A stretch of 64,000 nucleotides of DNA from Botrytis cinerea B05.10 (GCF_000143535.2 NC_037317.1:868001-932000); one strand, 5' to 3'. Counted from the first letter of the stretch, positions 33,918-46,459 are shown. Made by a program: numbers and translations. Notes: generated by a model not told the origin, from the sequence alone.

Positions 33918-34838
33918 ATGTCCGAAATCAGCGGGATACCACCCGCCGAAACCTCCCCCGCATCTGCTCTCCCTCTCCCCATCCCCACACCTCCTCCCCC
34001 ACAGATTCCCACACCACAGGCGCTGCAAAGCTGGCTGCCCTTATACCTCTCCAAAACCGACAGCGTGCTCACCCACCTCTCCAAGCTCCTGAGTACCCCC
34101 TCCGGAACCGATGTTCTTCTCTGCACAATTGGCTACAGTTCCCTCCTGACCTCCAACCTCCTTTCTCGTCTCTCCCTCCATCAAATCCGTCAAGCCGCTC
34201 GTCTCCTGATCGAAAAGGCCATTGCGCTTCCTCCTAATACTACCATCGTGCTCTCACCTTCTACTATTCCCGTGCCCAGTTCTCGATTATTGCTATTGGC
34301 GACTCGATTCAAGGCACTGAGTGCATTGATATCCGACTTTAGAACATTTGGACGTCTTTGGGGACTCCTCGCGATTTACAAATGGGCAAAAGCGACGTGG
34401 AACAGTCCACCTGAAGATACATTGATTAGAAAGATTGTACAGATCCAAGTACTTGCAAATCTATGCTACCAAGTTTTGGAAAATGGCGCATATCTCAGTT
34501 CCAAAAACATACTCTCTTGGGATAAAACTAAGCAGGCGAAAGCGGGGATCTGGAGTGTGAGATGTTGGATGGTACACGTGGGACTTGATATTGTGAAGTT
34601 GGGAATCGAGTATGGAAGAAGAGACAAGGAGGAGGCGGAGATGAAGGGAGAGAAAGAGAAGGAACATAGAGAGTGGATGGAGAGGTGGAGGAAGAGTTTA
34701 ATTGTCAATTTGGCTTATGCACCATTGACTGTGCATTGGAGTTTGGAAGGAGGTTTAGTGACAGAGTTCTGGGTTGGATTGTTAGGAACTGTGGCAGGAG
34801 GAACAAGCTTGAGATATTTGTGGAAAAATACTGCATAG
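33918..34838 (+). CDS. Pex11C-like peroxisomal membrane protein
   Basis: One exon, 306 residues. After a Pro-rich start (residues 1-35) come the features of the PEX11 family: a conserved amphipathic helix region (LYLSKTDSVLTHLSKLLS and the following helices), the LWGLLAIYKW segment, KIVQIQVLANLCYQVLENGAYL, and a C-terminal hydrophobic stretch (about 275-298) ending in a short Arg/Lys tail. PEX11 proteins bend and elongate the peroxisomal membrane before fission; the PEX11C subgroup of filamentous fungi is more distant from yeast Pex11. A charged KEEAEMKGEKEKEH loop lies before the last helix. The assignment to the C subgroup is by memory of the family and is less certain than PEX11 itself. 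Confidence 0.75.
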   Translation: MSEISGIPPAETSPASALPLPIPTPPPPQIPTPQALQSWLPLYLSKTDSVLTHLSKLLSTPSGTDVLLCTIGYSSLLTSNLLSRLSLHQIRQAARLLIEKAIALPPNTTIVLSPSTIPVPSSRLLLLATRFKALSALISDFRTFGRLWGLLAIYKWAKATWNSPPEDTLIRKIVQIQVLANLCYQVLENGAYLSSKNILSWDKTKQAKAGIWSVRCWMVHVGLDIVKLGIEYGRRDKEEAEMKGEKEKEHREWMERWRKSLIVNLAYAPLTVHWSLEGGLVTEFWVGLLGTVAGGTSLRYLWKNTA

Positions 34839-35949
34839 CTAAGTTGTGGAGGCGATGGAGAAAGAGTAGAATAGGATGATGGTCAAATTGGAAGAATAAT
34901 CGAAGAACATGGCTACGACAATGCCAAAAGGAGGAATCGGGTTGAAGACGATAATATGGAAACAAGTGCTTACTTACATCCAATGCACTGCATGTAGTAT
35001 GTATACAAACATCCTTCACACATCACAAACCTCCATGAGCAGAAGATATGCCATACACAAAACATACCCACCAGCAACATCGCAACAAACTTTCAACCCA
35101 CGCACCAAGCAAACCCCATCTCCGCATTCTCATCTTACAGCTTCTCCAATGCCCCAATCATCCTCCAACAAAATTCCCTCACATTACCATTTTTCCACCC
35201 TGCATCTTCCCGCGCTGCATTCCCGGTGAATATCATTCTCTCTCACTGGTAGGTGCAATGATATCATACCATACTACTTCATCACCGCTCCACTCACTCT
35301 ATTAGTGGTCCCAAGTATTATTTTATGCCTATCATGTCAGTACAGATATGTGAAGAAAGAAAGAAAAAGAGCAAGCAAGCAAAATCGGCATAAAAAGGCG
35401 ACCTGCATGTATCCTTCCACCACAGCACCTATATCCCACAGCAAACATACCTACCATCACCAATCCCCCTAACAATCCCCAACACCCAATACCAAACCGC
35501 AAAAAACGTCGCACAAACCACATCTCCAAGTCGGAGGAAAAGAAGAAAAAAAAGTGTGTGTTGGCAGTGGTGCGTGTGACGCATGGATGGGAGGGAGCAT
35601 TCAATGTTGTAGCTACTACGCATGCGTGTTATATCGTATCGTGTCGTGTCGTATCGATCGCATGGTATTGATTCATATCGAATTATATCGAAATCTATCT
35701 ATCATCTTGTACATGCACACCTGTATACCAATCTCACCTACATACCACACTGGACAATCTCGAACCCTGGAAACCTATCCATCCATCCACCCGCTCCTCG
35801 CCCAAACCAAAGACAGAAACGGAAACGGAATACCCACCGCTCGGAATTTTCTTTTCTTCCCACGCTTTGTTTGGTATGGGTGTGTTGGATCTGGATGGAC
35901 TGTTGATGCTCTTTTTTTAGGGGGAGGGGAGGGGAGAGAGAACCAAAAA

Positions 35950-35951
<2 letters not shown>

Positions 35952-36010
<59 letters not shown>
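35952..36010. repeat. Microsatellite (GA)29
   Basis: Uninterrupted dinucleotide run of about 59 bases, the longest simple repeat in the window. Confidence 0.95.
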
Positions 36011-36015
<5 letters not shown>

Positions 36016-36751
36016 ACTACTACAGACATACATGTATATCAATATATATATATATATGCATACAAATCCACACACAAATCCACAAACCATTAACCGGCCA
36101 TTCCTCTTCCTAAGAACCTAGCATATACCAATATCAAATACTCTCTCCGTATATCCATCCACCCATCCATAAATATCCAAAACCTTTATTTACATTCTCC
36201 TATCCATCTACCTATTCACATAGAGAGATATAGATATATATATATATATATACATACATACCCGCGAGATTTCTACTCAACTTCACATTTATTTTCAGAG
36301 CCGGAGTTTCTTAGCATGTGATTTATAGGAAAGAGTTTTGGATGAATATAGAGATATATGGATATATCGAGATTAATAAGATTGAGATATAAATTTAAAT
36401 AACAACAGACTAACAACTAGCACAGTAGTATGTATATAAATGCAATAAGTATAAAATGAATTGAAATGAAATATAATAAAATAAAATATAATAAAATAAA
36501 ATATAATATAATAGATGGATAGATAGATGAATGAATAGCTCAAATCAACACAAATAAACAAACAGATCCAAACAAAAATATACATACTAAACAATATAAC
36601 ATAACATACTAGCATACAATTAAATAAATAAAAAACACTATCAGCTATACTATTATACTATACTATACTATACTAACTACGGATTGACTTGACAGACTTC
36701 CAGAACATGATATTCTTTTCCTTCATTTTGATGCATTGTAATTTATTTCAG

Positions 36752-36777
36752 AAGAAGAAGAAGAAGAAGAAGAAGAA
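36752..36777. repeat. Microsatellite (GAA)8-9
   Basis: Uninterrupted trinucleotide run in the 3' flank of the Gly/His-rich gene. Confidence 0.9.
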
Positions 36778-36971
36778 GTGAAATCACCAAATTTTTCCAG
36801 TCTGTCCTATCCTATCTTATCCTATCCAACCATCACTGGAAGATTTTCCTCTTATTTCTCCTCTCCGACCCCCCTCTTGCTCATTTCCCTCTTTCCCTCC
36901 ACCCATCACCCATCATCCATCATCCATCATCCATTCCCCACGCCCACCTCTATCCCTCTCGCTCCCCCCTT

Positions 36972-38195
36972 CTAAATAATCCTATACCCCTCCCCATCCG
37001 CCTTCCTCCTCAACCCCAGCAACTCCAACAACCCGGTATGAATCTCCGGATGATCCTCCACACACCGAACATACATCGCAAAGCCCTGCAACTCCTCCCA
37101 CAAGCCCCACCCCTTAATGTATTTCTTCAACCACTCCCTCAACCCCTCATCCACTTTCGCGCTCATCATAATCGTCACCACGATGCCCGTCAACGTGCTC
37201 CCACTAACAATATTATCCGAACACTGTTTCTTCAACTGCGCGAGCGATTTCTCCATCACGCTCTTGATACCCAAGGAAGAAGAAAGAACATTGAGGGTAA
37301 CGAGATCATGGGCCGAGGCGGAAGAGAGAACTTTTTCTTCATTGATGCAGGAGAAGAGGGAATCGAGAACCGTGTTTGGAATTTCATCCTCCTTCTTCTT
37401 TTCCATCATTTTAACGAGCGAATCTTCGAATTTTCCTTGATCGGCTAGAAAAGATTTGCGGCACGAATATGTTTTCCCGCGAATAACGATATCTTTTGTG
37501 GGAAATCCATATTCTTTCTTGTTACTTCCTCCACTACCCCCGCCTCCACCTCCGCCTCCCGAACTAGATTTTTCCTTGCTCCCACCACCGGAAGAAGACG
37601 ATGTAGATTCCTTATGTCCTCCACCTCCGGAGCAACAATGATTATGCAAATCCATCGCATGTGAATGTCCGCGATTGTCATGATGACATCCCACAGCTAA
37701 CGGCGCAAGCGGCAAACGTAAAACTTCACATTCGTGACAGGGACATGTATAAGGTTCCTGTGTACAAGCCCCTATACCCCCTCCTCTCCACGGATCCCTG
37801 AACATAGCCGACGGATCTACAACTTGTACCTGCGGTGCGTGTCGCATGCGCGGATCCATTAGCGAATGACCGTGTGCGTGTGGAATTCCATGGTAGGAGA
37901 TATCCACACTTCCTCTCCTCATTGGCATGACCATGTTCATATGCATGTTCATATCGTTGTAGTTTCTTCCAGCGCCACCTCCACGAGCAAGTGCTCCATG
38001 TCCGGCCCGGGCACCGAATACAGGAACGGGTATCATAGCGCCACCTCCGAGGGCATTATAGCCATTATCGAAAGAATTGCGGAGGAGGGGTCCGTGATGG
38101 GCGTTTCCCCGGGCACCACCGGGATATCGATCAGACGGTGAGAGAACGCGTGCTCGTGGGGGAACGTATGGGGATAGAGGTATCAACGCTGACAT
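36972..38195 (-). CDS. Gly/His-rich protein with BTB-like C-terminal region
   Basis: From the ATG at 38195 the frame gives 407 residues. An in-frame ATG at 38363 would add a hydrophobic 56-residue head that reads like leader sequence, so I prefer 38195. The first 230 residues are rich in Gly, His, Met and Arg and contain a CPCHEC pair. A Ser/Gly run with many consecutive Gly (about residues 215-245) acts as a linker. The last 150 residues are folded in style: DIVIRGKTYSCRKSFLADQ, then helices up to the end. The V-I-R-G-K-x-Y-x-C-R-K-S-F-L pattern recalls the first strand and helix of BTB/POZ domains, but the match is weak. Function unknown. Confidence 0.6.
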   Translation of the reverse strand: MSALIPLSPYVPPRARVLSPSDRYPGGARGNAHHGPLLRNSFDNGYNALGGGAMIPVPVFGARAGHGALARGGGAGRNYNDMNMHMNMVMPMRRGSVDISYHGIPHAHGHSLMDPRMRHAPQVQVVDPSAMFRDPWRGGGIGACTQEPYTCPCHECEVLRLPLAPLAVGCHHDNRGHSHAMDLHNHCCSGGGGHKESTSSSSGGGSKEKSSSGGGGGGGGSGGSNKKEYGFPTKDIVIRGKTYSCRKSFLADQGKFEDSLVKMMEKKKEDEIPNTVLDSLFSCINEEKVLSSASAHDLVTLNVLSSSLGIKSVMEKSLAQLKKQCSDNIVSGSTLTGIVVTIMMSAKVDEGLREWLKKYIKGWGLWEELQGFAMYVRCVEDHPEIHTGLLELLGLRRKADGEGYRII

Positions 38196-39020
38196 TGCCC
38201 AGAGTGATGTTGAAACTGGGTTGGCTGACTTGCGAGTTTTGTGAGTGAAGCGAGTCAAAAGCAGAGTAGTAAGTATTGGGTGGGTAGTGTATAGAATGAG
38301 AGTTGTAAAGAATAAAAGTGAGTGGCGAAGAAAAAAGCGTGCGTTTGTTAAAAGTTCAAGCAAGCTCCAATGTATTCGTTCAAAAGGTGCAAACTAAAAT
38401 GATGTAAGAAGTAACATATGCACCAAAATTTTGAGATACTGAGAACCGCTTCGACTTTATCCTTATCCTTCCCCCCTCCATGGCTTTGCCCCTCAGCAAT
38501 ATCGTAGAGCACCCGTTATTGTAATCATATGCTGTGTTTGAGTGTTGACGACAAATGACCGAAATATGACTTACCTTTCTGTCTTCATGTCATGTAGCAA
38601 TCGCATCCCACAAAGGCGACGTGTTAAATAACTGGTTGCCTTCGGCAGATTGCTTTTCCCAATCCACCCAAGTATTACCTAGCATTCACATTCAGATGGA
38701 AGAGATTGACAAGCAAACGCCCATTCATTTCTACTTATAACCAATGAAATCGTAAAAACTATACAACAGGTGAGGTGAGGCTTTTTACGTGGTATTGTGC
38801 CCCCCGAGAAAAGAGCAAGCAAGGCCTCGCATGGACCACAAGGATATCTGCAAGCGGTCGCCACCCATAACCAGTAAATCTGACCTCGTGCCAAATTGAG
38901 ATCCGTGAACCGAAAATACATTATGATAAGGAAAAATTTGCGACAATAAGCACAGCCGAATTTGGTTCATGCTGTGCTAGTTCATCTTAATGACCCCCTT
39001 CCCCTTCGTTCCTTCGTAAA
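38196..39020. other. Intergenic, Gly/His-rich gene to Mpv17-like gene
   Basis: Promoter side of the Gly/His-rich gene and 3' flank of the Mpv17-like gene. Nothing else supportable. Confidence 0.5.
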
Positions 39021-39995
39021 TTAGTAGTCGCGTTTCTGTCCTGGTCCTCCCATTTGGCCTCCCGGTCCACTATGTGGTCCAGGGTAGTCGTCGGGTCTTC
39101 CTCCTCTAGTCTCTCTAGTCTCGTCGTAGTGTCTCTTGCGAAGAGCTGCGAGACGCTTCTTCTTTGTGGTCGCATTCACATAGGTTCCGATAGTGAAAGC
39201 AATGACGTTGAAGAATGGAACCCAAGTGTGCTCGGGAAGGAATTTTTGTGCGAAAGCTAGAGCGAGAGGAGAAGTAATCCAGCTGACTCTCATAACTGGC
39301 ATAAAGCCAGCTCTCCAAGTCGCATGTACTTGATGAATAGTCTTTGCGCCTGCAATAAGTGCCATTGAGATCAAATACACTGTGTTTTGAATTGGAGCAA
39401 CCTTTAATCAATCGTTAGCTTTGTTTACACAACAAACAAACGAGGTGAACCTACAACTAAATTGCTCAAAAGAATCTGAAGAACCTTGGCCTTCAAACTC
39501 GTACGTCCAGCAAATATCTTTTGCAAAATACTAATCAATACATGGCCTAATGGAGCACTGATGAAAGCACCGTATGCCGCCATTTTGGGTACTCGAGATG
39601 TGAAATAGTGGCCGTCCCTATTGCGATCCTTCGCGATCCATGAGGCCAAAAGTTCTTGTAAAGCCGACAATGTGCCAGAAGTAAGCATTTTCGTGCGAAG
39701 AGGATTGGTCTGTAGCTCTTTGAGATACAACTATTGAAAGATAACATGATTAGTGACAGAACGAATGGATTGCGCGATGGGTGGTTTCCCAAGATCAATG
39801 GCTCACAGCTAAATATCCTGGCGTTCCTTCATTGGCTTTGCCTCCAGTTAATGCGACACCCACATTGTGTCTTAAGTGATGGCCTGGTAGATGGTGATGA
39901 TGGTGAACTTCTTTGACATCCATGGCCGGAACGCCTTGTATTCCTGGAAGAGGACCGGTGGTTTTTATGGTATCTTTCTCGAATTTGACCGACAT
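39021..39995 (-). CDS. Mpv17/PMP22 family membrane protein
   Basis: Three exons (39995-39807, 39730-39455, 39401-39021) with introns of 76 and 53 nt give 281 residues. The start at 39995 (CACAATG) is preferred over in-frame 40019. The family body covers exon 2 and 3: YLKELQTNPLRTKMLTSG (the classic N-terminal helix), YGAFISAPLGHVLISIL, LLSNLVVAPIQNTVYL and the late WITSPLALAFAQKFLPEHTWVPFFN. Four hydrophobic segments are visible. Relatives sit in the peroxisomal membrane (PMP22) or the inner mitochondrial membrane (Mpv17/Sym1). Exon 1 adds a 60-residue head with a His run (HHHHH) that is not typical, and the tail is Gly/Arg/Pro-rich. The likely place here is the peroxisome, but this is an inference. 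Confidence 0.85.
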
Positions 39996-40751
39996 TGTGA
40001 TGGGTGAGAGGTCATTCAAACCCTCGGAAGCTATTTAATTGAACAATTAATTAGTATGAAAATTCATGGACATTCGTGTATGCGACTTGTTTGATTCAGA
40101 CGGCAATATCGGGAAGTTGAAGAAATGAGGGAAGAAGAAACAAGCTCTCTCTCTCTCTCACGCTCGTTGTTTGTGATGCGGAGCCGAGGTGAGCTCAGGT
40201 AACAGTTAAGAGTTCTGGATCGAGGCGCAGACAGGGCCCCCTCTTCTGCTCTCAAGGACTAATTGCGCAAGAGGATGGATAGATGGATAGATGGATAGAT
40301 AGATTTTATAAAAGTTCTCTAAATATCTCTCTGTACCTACTGCTTGGGAAATAATGCGGGGTGTGGATTAAAGCGAACTGACCTTTTTGTCGGGGGGGAT
40401 ATTATTTATTATTGATGTACAAGTAAAAGCAATGGACGTAAAATTTGTTGACACGATGTTTATTCTCTTGCACAACCAATTGAGATTTGTTGGCCCAAAG
40501 GGTTTTAGTCGTTGGAGGCTGGGCTGGGTGAGAAAGAGGAGAGAGGAGAGAGGAGGGATTTTTGGTGGCAGGAAAAAAGCAGCTGGGTAGGTAAGGCAAG
40601 GTGGTGAGGGAGCTTTCCAGGCCAGGAAAAGGCTTTTTCGGGTCGGATATCAACAACAGGGTGTAGGGTAGATGAGGCAGGATGGATGGATGGGTGGCTT
40701 GGTTGATTGGCAGGTACTTGGTAGAGATGTAATATCATATATGTATTAATT

Positions 40752-40779
40752 GTGACTGGTGACTGGTGACTGGTGACTG
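40752..40779. repeat. Minisatellite, 7-base unit GTGACTG x4
   Basis: Four perfect copies in a row. Confidence 0.9.
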
Positions 40780-41138
40780 TTATCGACCCGATTTGAGTTT
40801 GAAGCACGAATAGTGCCTAGTACGGAGTAGGCGATACTGTGTGAGCTCGATCAAGTAATAACGTGCCGGTAAAATTGGCATCAATCAATATAGGTTGATT
40901 TTGGTTTGGCTTTGGTTTGGAATGTGAATATGTGAATATGAATGTGAACCCGAATCTGAAGGGCAATTTGATTAGGATGGGACGGGATTAGGACACGATG
41001 GGATAGGATGGGATGCGAAGTGCGGAGATTGATCTAAATTGTTTAGCGGGTTAACCAGGATTGGGTCTGGCTCGAAAAAGGTATCAATTACTCACCGAAT
41101 AGAGAATCTATGCAAGGTGCAAGATGCACGGCGCGAGA

Positions 41139-41170
41139 TACAAGATACACGATACACGATACACGATACA
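41139..41170. repeat. Short tandem repeat, ACGATAC-type units
   Basis: Three to four near-perfect 8-base units (ACACGATA), followed by a degenerate unit. Upstream copies (GCGAGATACAAGATACACG) look like the same array decayed. Confidence 0.8.
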
Positions 41171-41289
41171 AGAGAGTTATGAGAAACTAGATGGTTATGC
41201 GAAACAGAGATGGAGCACAAGGGGTCGAGTCGAGATAAGAGCAGGCAAGAAAGCGTGCACGAATAAGGGTCGAGGGGGCGATTGAATGA

Positions 41290-41321
41290 ATGATGCTGGC
41301 GTTGATGCTGGCGTTGATGCT
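41290..41321. repeat. Short tandem repeat, 12-base unit GATGCTGGCGTT
   Basis: Two full copies and a partial one, running into a GAC/GATGAC repeat up to about 41350. Confidence 0.85.
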
Positions 41322-43622
41322 GGTGACGACGACGACGATGACGATGATGATAATGCTAATGCTTCCCTTCTCTCTCTTCTCTCGTCTGTGTCTCTTCGAA
41401 ATTCCGATCGGCTTCACTTTCAACACCGTCCAAACACCGTCCAACCTGTCTAACGCCGTGCGAAACGAGGGCAGAGACGGATGTGGATGTGGATCTCGAA
41501 TTAGGAATCATAAATTAGAATAATGTCTGATGAATAAATGAAAGTCAAAATCCTTTCGCCGCCCGCATGGTCCTTTGCTGAAAATTAATATTAAAGATAC
41601 GAAGCGGTCATGTTTGGAGTAGACGGACGGTCCGAGGTACGCACTGAAGGTATTTAAGGGTATCCAAGGTACAGGAATTACAAGTGCGTGCTAAGGATAG
41701 AGACTCCGTAAGGTCAGCATTGTGCTTTCTTTTAATTAGTTGTCGTTTCTGGTCTCCATATAACGTTGTGTTAGAGTGTCGCTAGGTCTTCAGATTTGAT
41801 TCATATCATATCACATCATTTCATTTCAATCATTCATCCACATCACCCAGCCCATCCCATCCCATCCACCAACTCTCATCACCTCATCCAGCATACTCCT
41901 GCTCCTCCCTCTCCACTCTTGCTTCCTATCATCTCTCCCTCTCTCTGCTCCCATTCTCCACCCACTCCCACTCCCACTCTCTCGAAATGGACAAGTCACG
42001 ATCATTCCGCTCCCAATTGATATCTACTCACAGAGATCTACCCCAGGTTCGTGCATTGGCCAGCTCAAGTTCAAAAAAATTCATTGGTACATCTCCATAT
42101 AAATGCCTACTCGCTGCTGAAGTCTAGAATTTTATGAATGATGGGATGATCAAATGAGAGACATGTGTGGGACTTGGATAAAAAAAAGTGTCCAAGTTTT
42201 GAGACATCACAGTTGAAATCTCTGCAAGTTGGAACTGATAAAGCACTCCAAAACCCAGACACCATTATAGCTTCATGCTAACGGAATCATACATCGATCC
42301 ATACAGGGCATTCGTCCTGTCATCATGTATGATTACGTGTTGTGAGGTACAGTGCCGTATGCTCGAGTTTCTACCCTTACAGAATGGCAATTTATCTATG
42401 CTGACACTCGTCCAGATCTTTCAACCGTTCCCTGAATTCTGCGTTGCATTATGAAGCATAAATCTGCATTTTCATAAAAATATCCATGCATGGAACTCGA
42501 GCGTTCTCAGGTATATAAGAATAATTGCAACTTGCAAAAATAATTCCCCCAGCACGCTCTTCGAGTGCAGATGTCAAAGCAGCATAGGTATTCAGAGCAG
42601 GCAGGTTCAAGGAGCATTGTTCCAGCTGCCATTCGAAAAGAAGATCGGCTCAAGCTTGCATGTTGACAAGCCTAGAAGAGCAAATATACAAACACACCCT
42701 GCGCTCAGCAGAGCCCTGAGAGATGGTATTTCAGAAGCTCGTCTCTCCACAATCGCATCAAATATATACTTAAGGAGCATTAATGATGATTTGCGAGTGG
42801 GATTGAATGCTAGAGTTCAACAGGGAAAGTGCACCAAGTAAGTAACTGCATCAAGTAAATGCCGGTTGAGATTGGCTGAGAGAAGAGAAGAGAAGAGAGA
42901 GAGAGAGGGCAGAGGGCAGAAGATAGAGGATGGAGGATAGAAACAATGGCCATGTCTGTCCTGTCCCTTCCTCCCTTGAATGAATTAAAATCGTCAAGAC
43001 CGATTTTCAGTCTGGTTGGTGTTTTGATCAGACCACTTTTGAAAGTCGCTTGTACTCTTTACTAGAATGGTAGGTACGATTGTCTCCTACACAGCTGGTT
43101 ATGAGCGTCGACATGATCAAATATATCATTTTTGAATGCAACACTTTCCCTTTTCAAACTTCCACCGCCCTAAAAGAGCCATGCAATAGTCGTCGTGATA
43201 TTGTTAGTCCGTCTCAACCCAATTCACATGGGGAGATAGATTGTTGAAGCTATCATTCACTTTTCACCTTATAATTTTCAATTTTCAATTTTGGTATCTT
43301 CTTGTCTGCGTGCCGATTGGTTACAACTTCTTCGAGGAAAAGCAGGCAAATGCACATACTTTTATTCTCGAAGCGAGTCAAAATTTACTGGTCTGGTCTT
43401 GATTTGGTAGTGAAACGAGCAAGAAAGACTCTTACAACCGACTGATAAATTCAATCAATCAACCTCGAGTTCGATCTCGTTACATCCGTCTCAAGAACTT
43501 CATTCCATTGCAAAACTTCAATATCAAGCACTTACAAGGGTTGGTGGTGAATTGTTCTCTCATTCAAATTGAAAATTGCTCAAAGTGTTTGTTGGAGCTT
43601 CTTGGTCTTCCCCAACACAATC

Positions 43623-45254
43623 ATGGCAGCAACCAGATCAACCAATACTACAACAAGATCCTCGAAGTTGCCAGTAAGACGCACTTCAGCATCTACAGCC
43701 AGCATTATCTCCTCAATGACGACTACAATGCCCACCAACACAAATCGGCACTCTTTACCTGCTTTGGCAGAGAGTACCAGGCGCGCTGCACAAGTTACGA
43801 GAAATGTACAATGTACGCATTTGACTACTACACGACTCTTCACAAAAGAGTTTCGATGTGGAATTTGTTTTCGAGAAGGTTCCTTTGGATGGGTCTGGAG
43901 ATGTACTCAAGATCGTGAACTTATGTTAGAGGATGATTTGGATCATGGACACGCAGTAAGTTTCACCAAAATATCACCTTTTCTGTCTAGTAGCGTTTAT
44001 TGACATTGATGAAGAGTCAAGAGAAACTCGATGATCTCTGTGATATTTTCCCAAGACCAACTTCTCCTCGACCACGTGGACCAGAGGCGCGTAGATCAAG
44101 ATTCAGTTTCCTCGACGAAATCAACAGCAAAGACCTCAAAGCTTATTCGCCCTCACAAATCCAGTTAATCCTCAAACAACGTGGTCATGTAAGTCCATGA
44201 CAACCTCTCGTTTCTCGATAAGCTTTCTAACATTCACAATCAGCTCCACGATGTACTTGCCGATTGTGAGGAGCCTGATCTTACACCATCAAACTCTTCC
44301 AGCAATATCCCACGATTTTTGTTCAATCCTTTCTCCCGCACATCTCCAGCTACCTCTCAAACAGTTCCGAATTTGAGAATGACCAATCCACGCCCGTGGT
44401 TGCCATCAAGAGGTACAGAGTGTCAATTCAAATGCTGTCATACTTGCCGACCCACACTCCTTGATCGCAGCTATCTCAGTCTCAATGCCATTGCAAATGA
44501 TGACTTGCCCTGTACCGCCACCACTGGATTTGGATTCAATTTACAAAAGTTTAGACCAGTGGGCAATGCTGAGGTCGTTAAAAATTTGGGACTGAGACCA
44601 AATCCAGTTCCTGCTGTATGCTCTCCTTTCGAATGATTAAGTTTATGGCACACAAGAAAAAAGACTAATATGATACAGGAACCAAATAGACCACGATCCC
44701 GAAACTTGCGATATCAACGTCGAGCAACTGATCTTGGTCTTGGTGTTTTAACTGATCGATCGACTATCACGTCTAACTCCAACAACATGAACACCAATTC
44801 TTCACCTCCTCCAACAAATTCCTGTAACGCAGTAACACAATTTTCTACGCCTTACTCTCGATCTGATTTCTTCTCCGAGCCTCCTTCCTCTACCACCGGA
44901 TCATTCCCATCATCTTCTTCCGACAGCACTTCAACATCTGATGGATCCAACTCTTATCCTTTCCCTTACGTTGGGAGATTAGCCCCTGTCTACAACCAAA
45001 ACAATAATACCAGTTCATTCAGAACAGTGAGCTCCAGCATTGTTCAAAACCATGCAGTACTCATCCCCCTTCCTCCACAAAATCCATCCGAAGTCTCACT
45101 TTTAGTTACACCTACCACACCAACTTTAATGGAAGAAACCGAGTCTGATGGTCATTTCTTTGGCGCGGAACCATTGGAGGTAGAAGATGGAGTCGCGGTC
45201 ATGGAGGAGGGTGTTGGTCTACATGTTCCAGATGTTTTAATTACACAATATTAA
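43623..45254 (+). CDS. Unknown Ser/Thr-rich protein with a short Cys/Trp motif
   Basis: Four exons (43623-43955, 44015-44188, 44244-44615, 44679-45254; introns 59, 55 and 63 nt, all phase 0) give 484 residues. The start at 43623 (ATCATGG) opens with a basic Thr/Ser-rich stretch. The best-preserved part is about residues 65-110: RLFTKEFRCGICFREGSF followed by GWVWRCTQDREL and acidic residues. A second Cys group (CQFKCCHTCRP) lies in exon 3. The spacing could bind one metal ion, but I know no family for it. The last 190 residues are low-complexity Ser/Pro/Thr. Splice sites are all consensus, so the gene model is more certain than any role. No signal peptide or membrane segment. Confidence 0.75.
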
Positions 45255-46423
45255 AACGAAGATCTGGAGAAGTAGATTCAGGGAGATGATGGTGGAAGTG
45301 ATAATTTAGTTGGATGGACAACGAAAATAGGGATCTCGATTTGGGGTTCCTACAATACGTATAGGACGAATAACACAGAGAAATAAAGATGACTGGCTAT
45401 GGTGTGGGCTCCATTGCACTGACTTGCAATTGCACTATCAAAAAGCGAATTAGATTTCTGTTATGAAATTGAGTTTGTTGTATGCAATGGATTACGACAG
45501 CGATGAACGGTGCAGAGACTTGTATGGAGTATAATATGGGACTGGATCCTTACACTACAAGACGAATTTGATATGACATGATACGAAAAGGATATATCGG
45601 TCGATGACACGAAGGATATAGGTGAAGCTTTCAAGGAGTATAATGACAGGGTGGATAAGAAAGTGTATAGCGAAGGACATTGCAGGAAGAAATTGAGATA
45701 TCTCGGGATCCTAGGGGTAATCACAATCCATATGCTGCGAGCAGAAATGGTATTTGGTATGGACATGTCTATCTCACAGGTCAAAATGCCCGTTCAGAGT
45801 TCAACAGTATCTACTCTCAAACTCTTACAATTAGCTGGCTAGCTCAATACACAGGTAGATAGATAGATGTCATTTTGTCTATTAGATAGCGGAAATAGAA
45901 GATATTCTACGAAAGAAACTTTGAGATGTGGTTATATTGTATTGTTTTGTGCTGTATTGATGAGCGTAGAGTTGATTGACTGGCTGACTGACTGACTGGT
46001 TGATGAAAAGTATTTTGATCTTGATCTTGAGGTTGAGGTTGAGGTTGGTATTGTCATTATCATTAATGTAACGAGGTATCTATATAGATATTTTAGCGAT
46101 ATGTATATGTATATGTATATATACATCCCCTTCTTTCCTCCCTTCTTCACCTCATCTCTCCTCATTCAGTGGAATCTTGATCTTGATGCATACTACTCTT
46201 TTTTTTTTCCTTCTCTTTTATTAGATTTATATTTTTGTATTTTTGTATTTATATATATCCCCTTCCTCTCTCCTCATCTCATCTCATCTCTCTTTACTCT
46301 TTTTCTCATCTCTTCTTTCTTCTCGCTTTGCCTTATGTATTCTTTCTTCTCGCTTTGCCTTATGTATTCTTTTCCTCTCTCCCTATTTAAATCCTAATAT
46401 ATTACTCTTTTCCTCTTTTTTTG

Positions 46424-46459
<36 letters not shown>

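Larger units (their letters stand above)
34839..36971. other. Intergenic, microsatellite-rich
   Basis: Two kilobases between the convergent 3' ends of the PEX11C-like and the Gly/His-rich genes. It holds a GA run (35952-36010), TA runs (about 36042-36058, 36232-36252), ATAAA-type repeats (about 36470-36515) and a GAA run (36752-36777). No gene that I can support; frames that cross the GA run are artefacts of the repeat. Confidence 0.6.
39996..43622. other. Long intergenic stretch with minisatellites
   Basis: 3.6 kb between divergent genes. It holds four short tandem arrays (about 40270-40306, 40752-40779, 41139-41170, 41290-41321) in its first 1.4 kb. A possible small gene at about 41989-42840 is weak: an ATG at 41989 opens a 20-codon stretch ending at a GT, and an open stretch of about 75 codons ends at a GTAAGT donor at 42839, but the joining intron would be over 500 nt and no downstream exon is clear. 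I do not list it as a gene. Confidence 0.5.

Noticed and set aside
34909..35305. Plus-strand frames downstream of the PEX11C-like gene
   Set aside because: Ser/Pro/His-rich read-through of CA-rich flank without start context or splice partners.
35554..36093. 179-codon frame across the GA run
   Set aside because: Most of its length is the Arg/Glu product of the dinucleotide repeat and low-complexity flanks.
41989..42840. Possible two-exon small gene upstream of 43623
   Set aside because: The joining intron would exceed 500 nt, no downstream exon follows the GTAAGT at 42839, and two frames compete.
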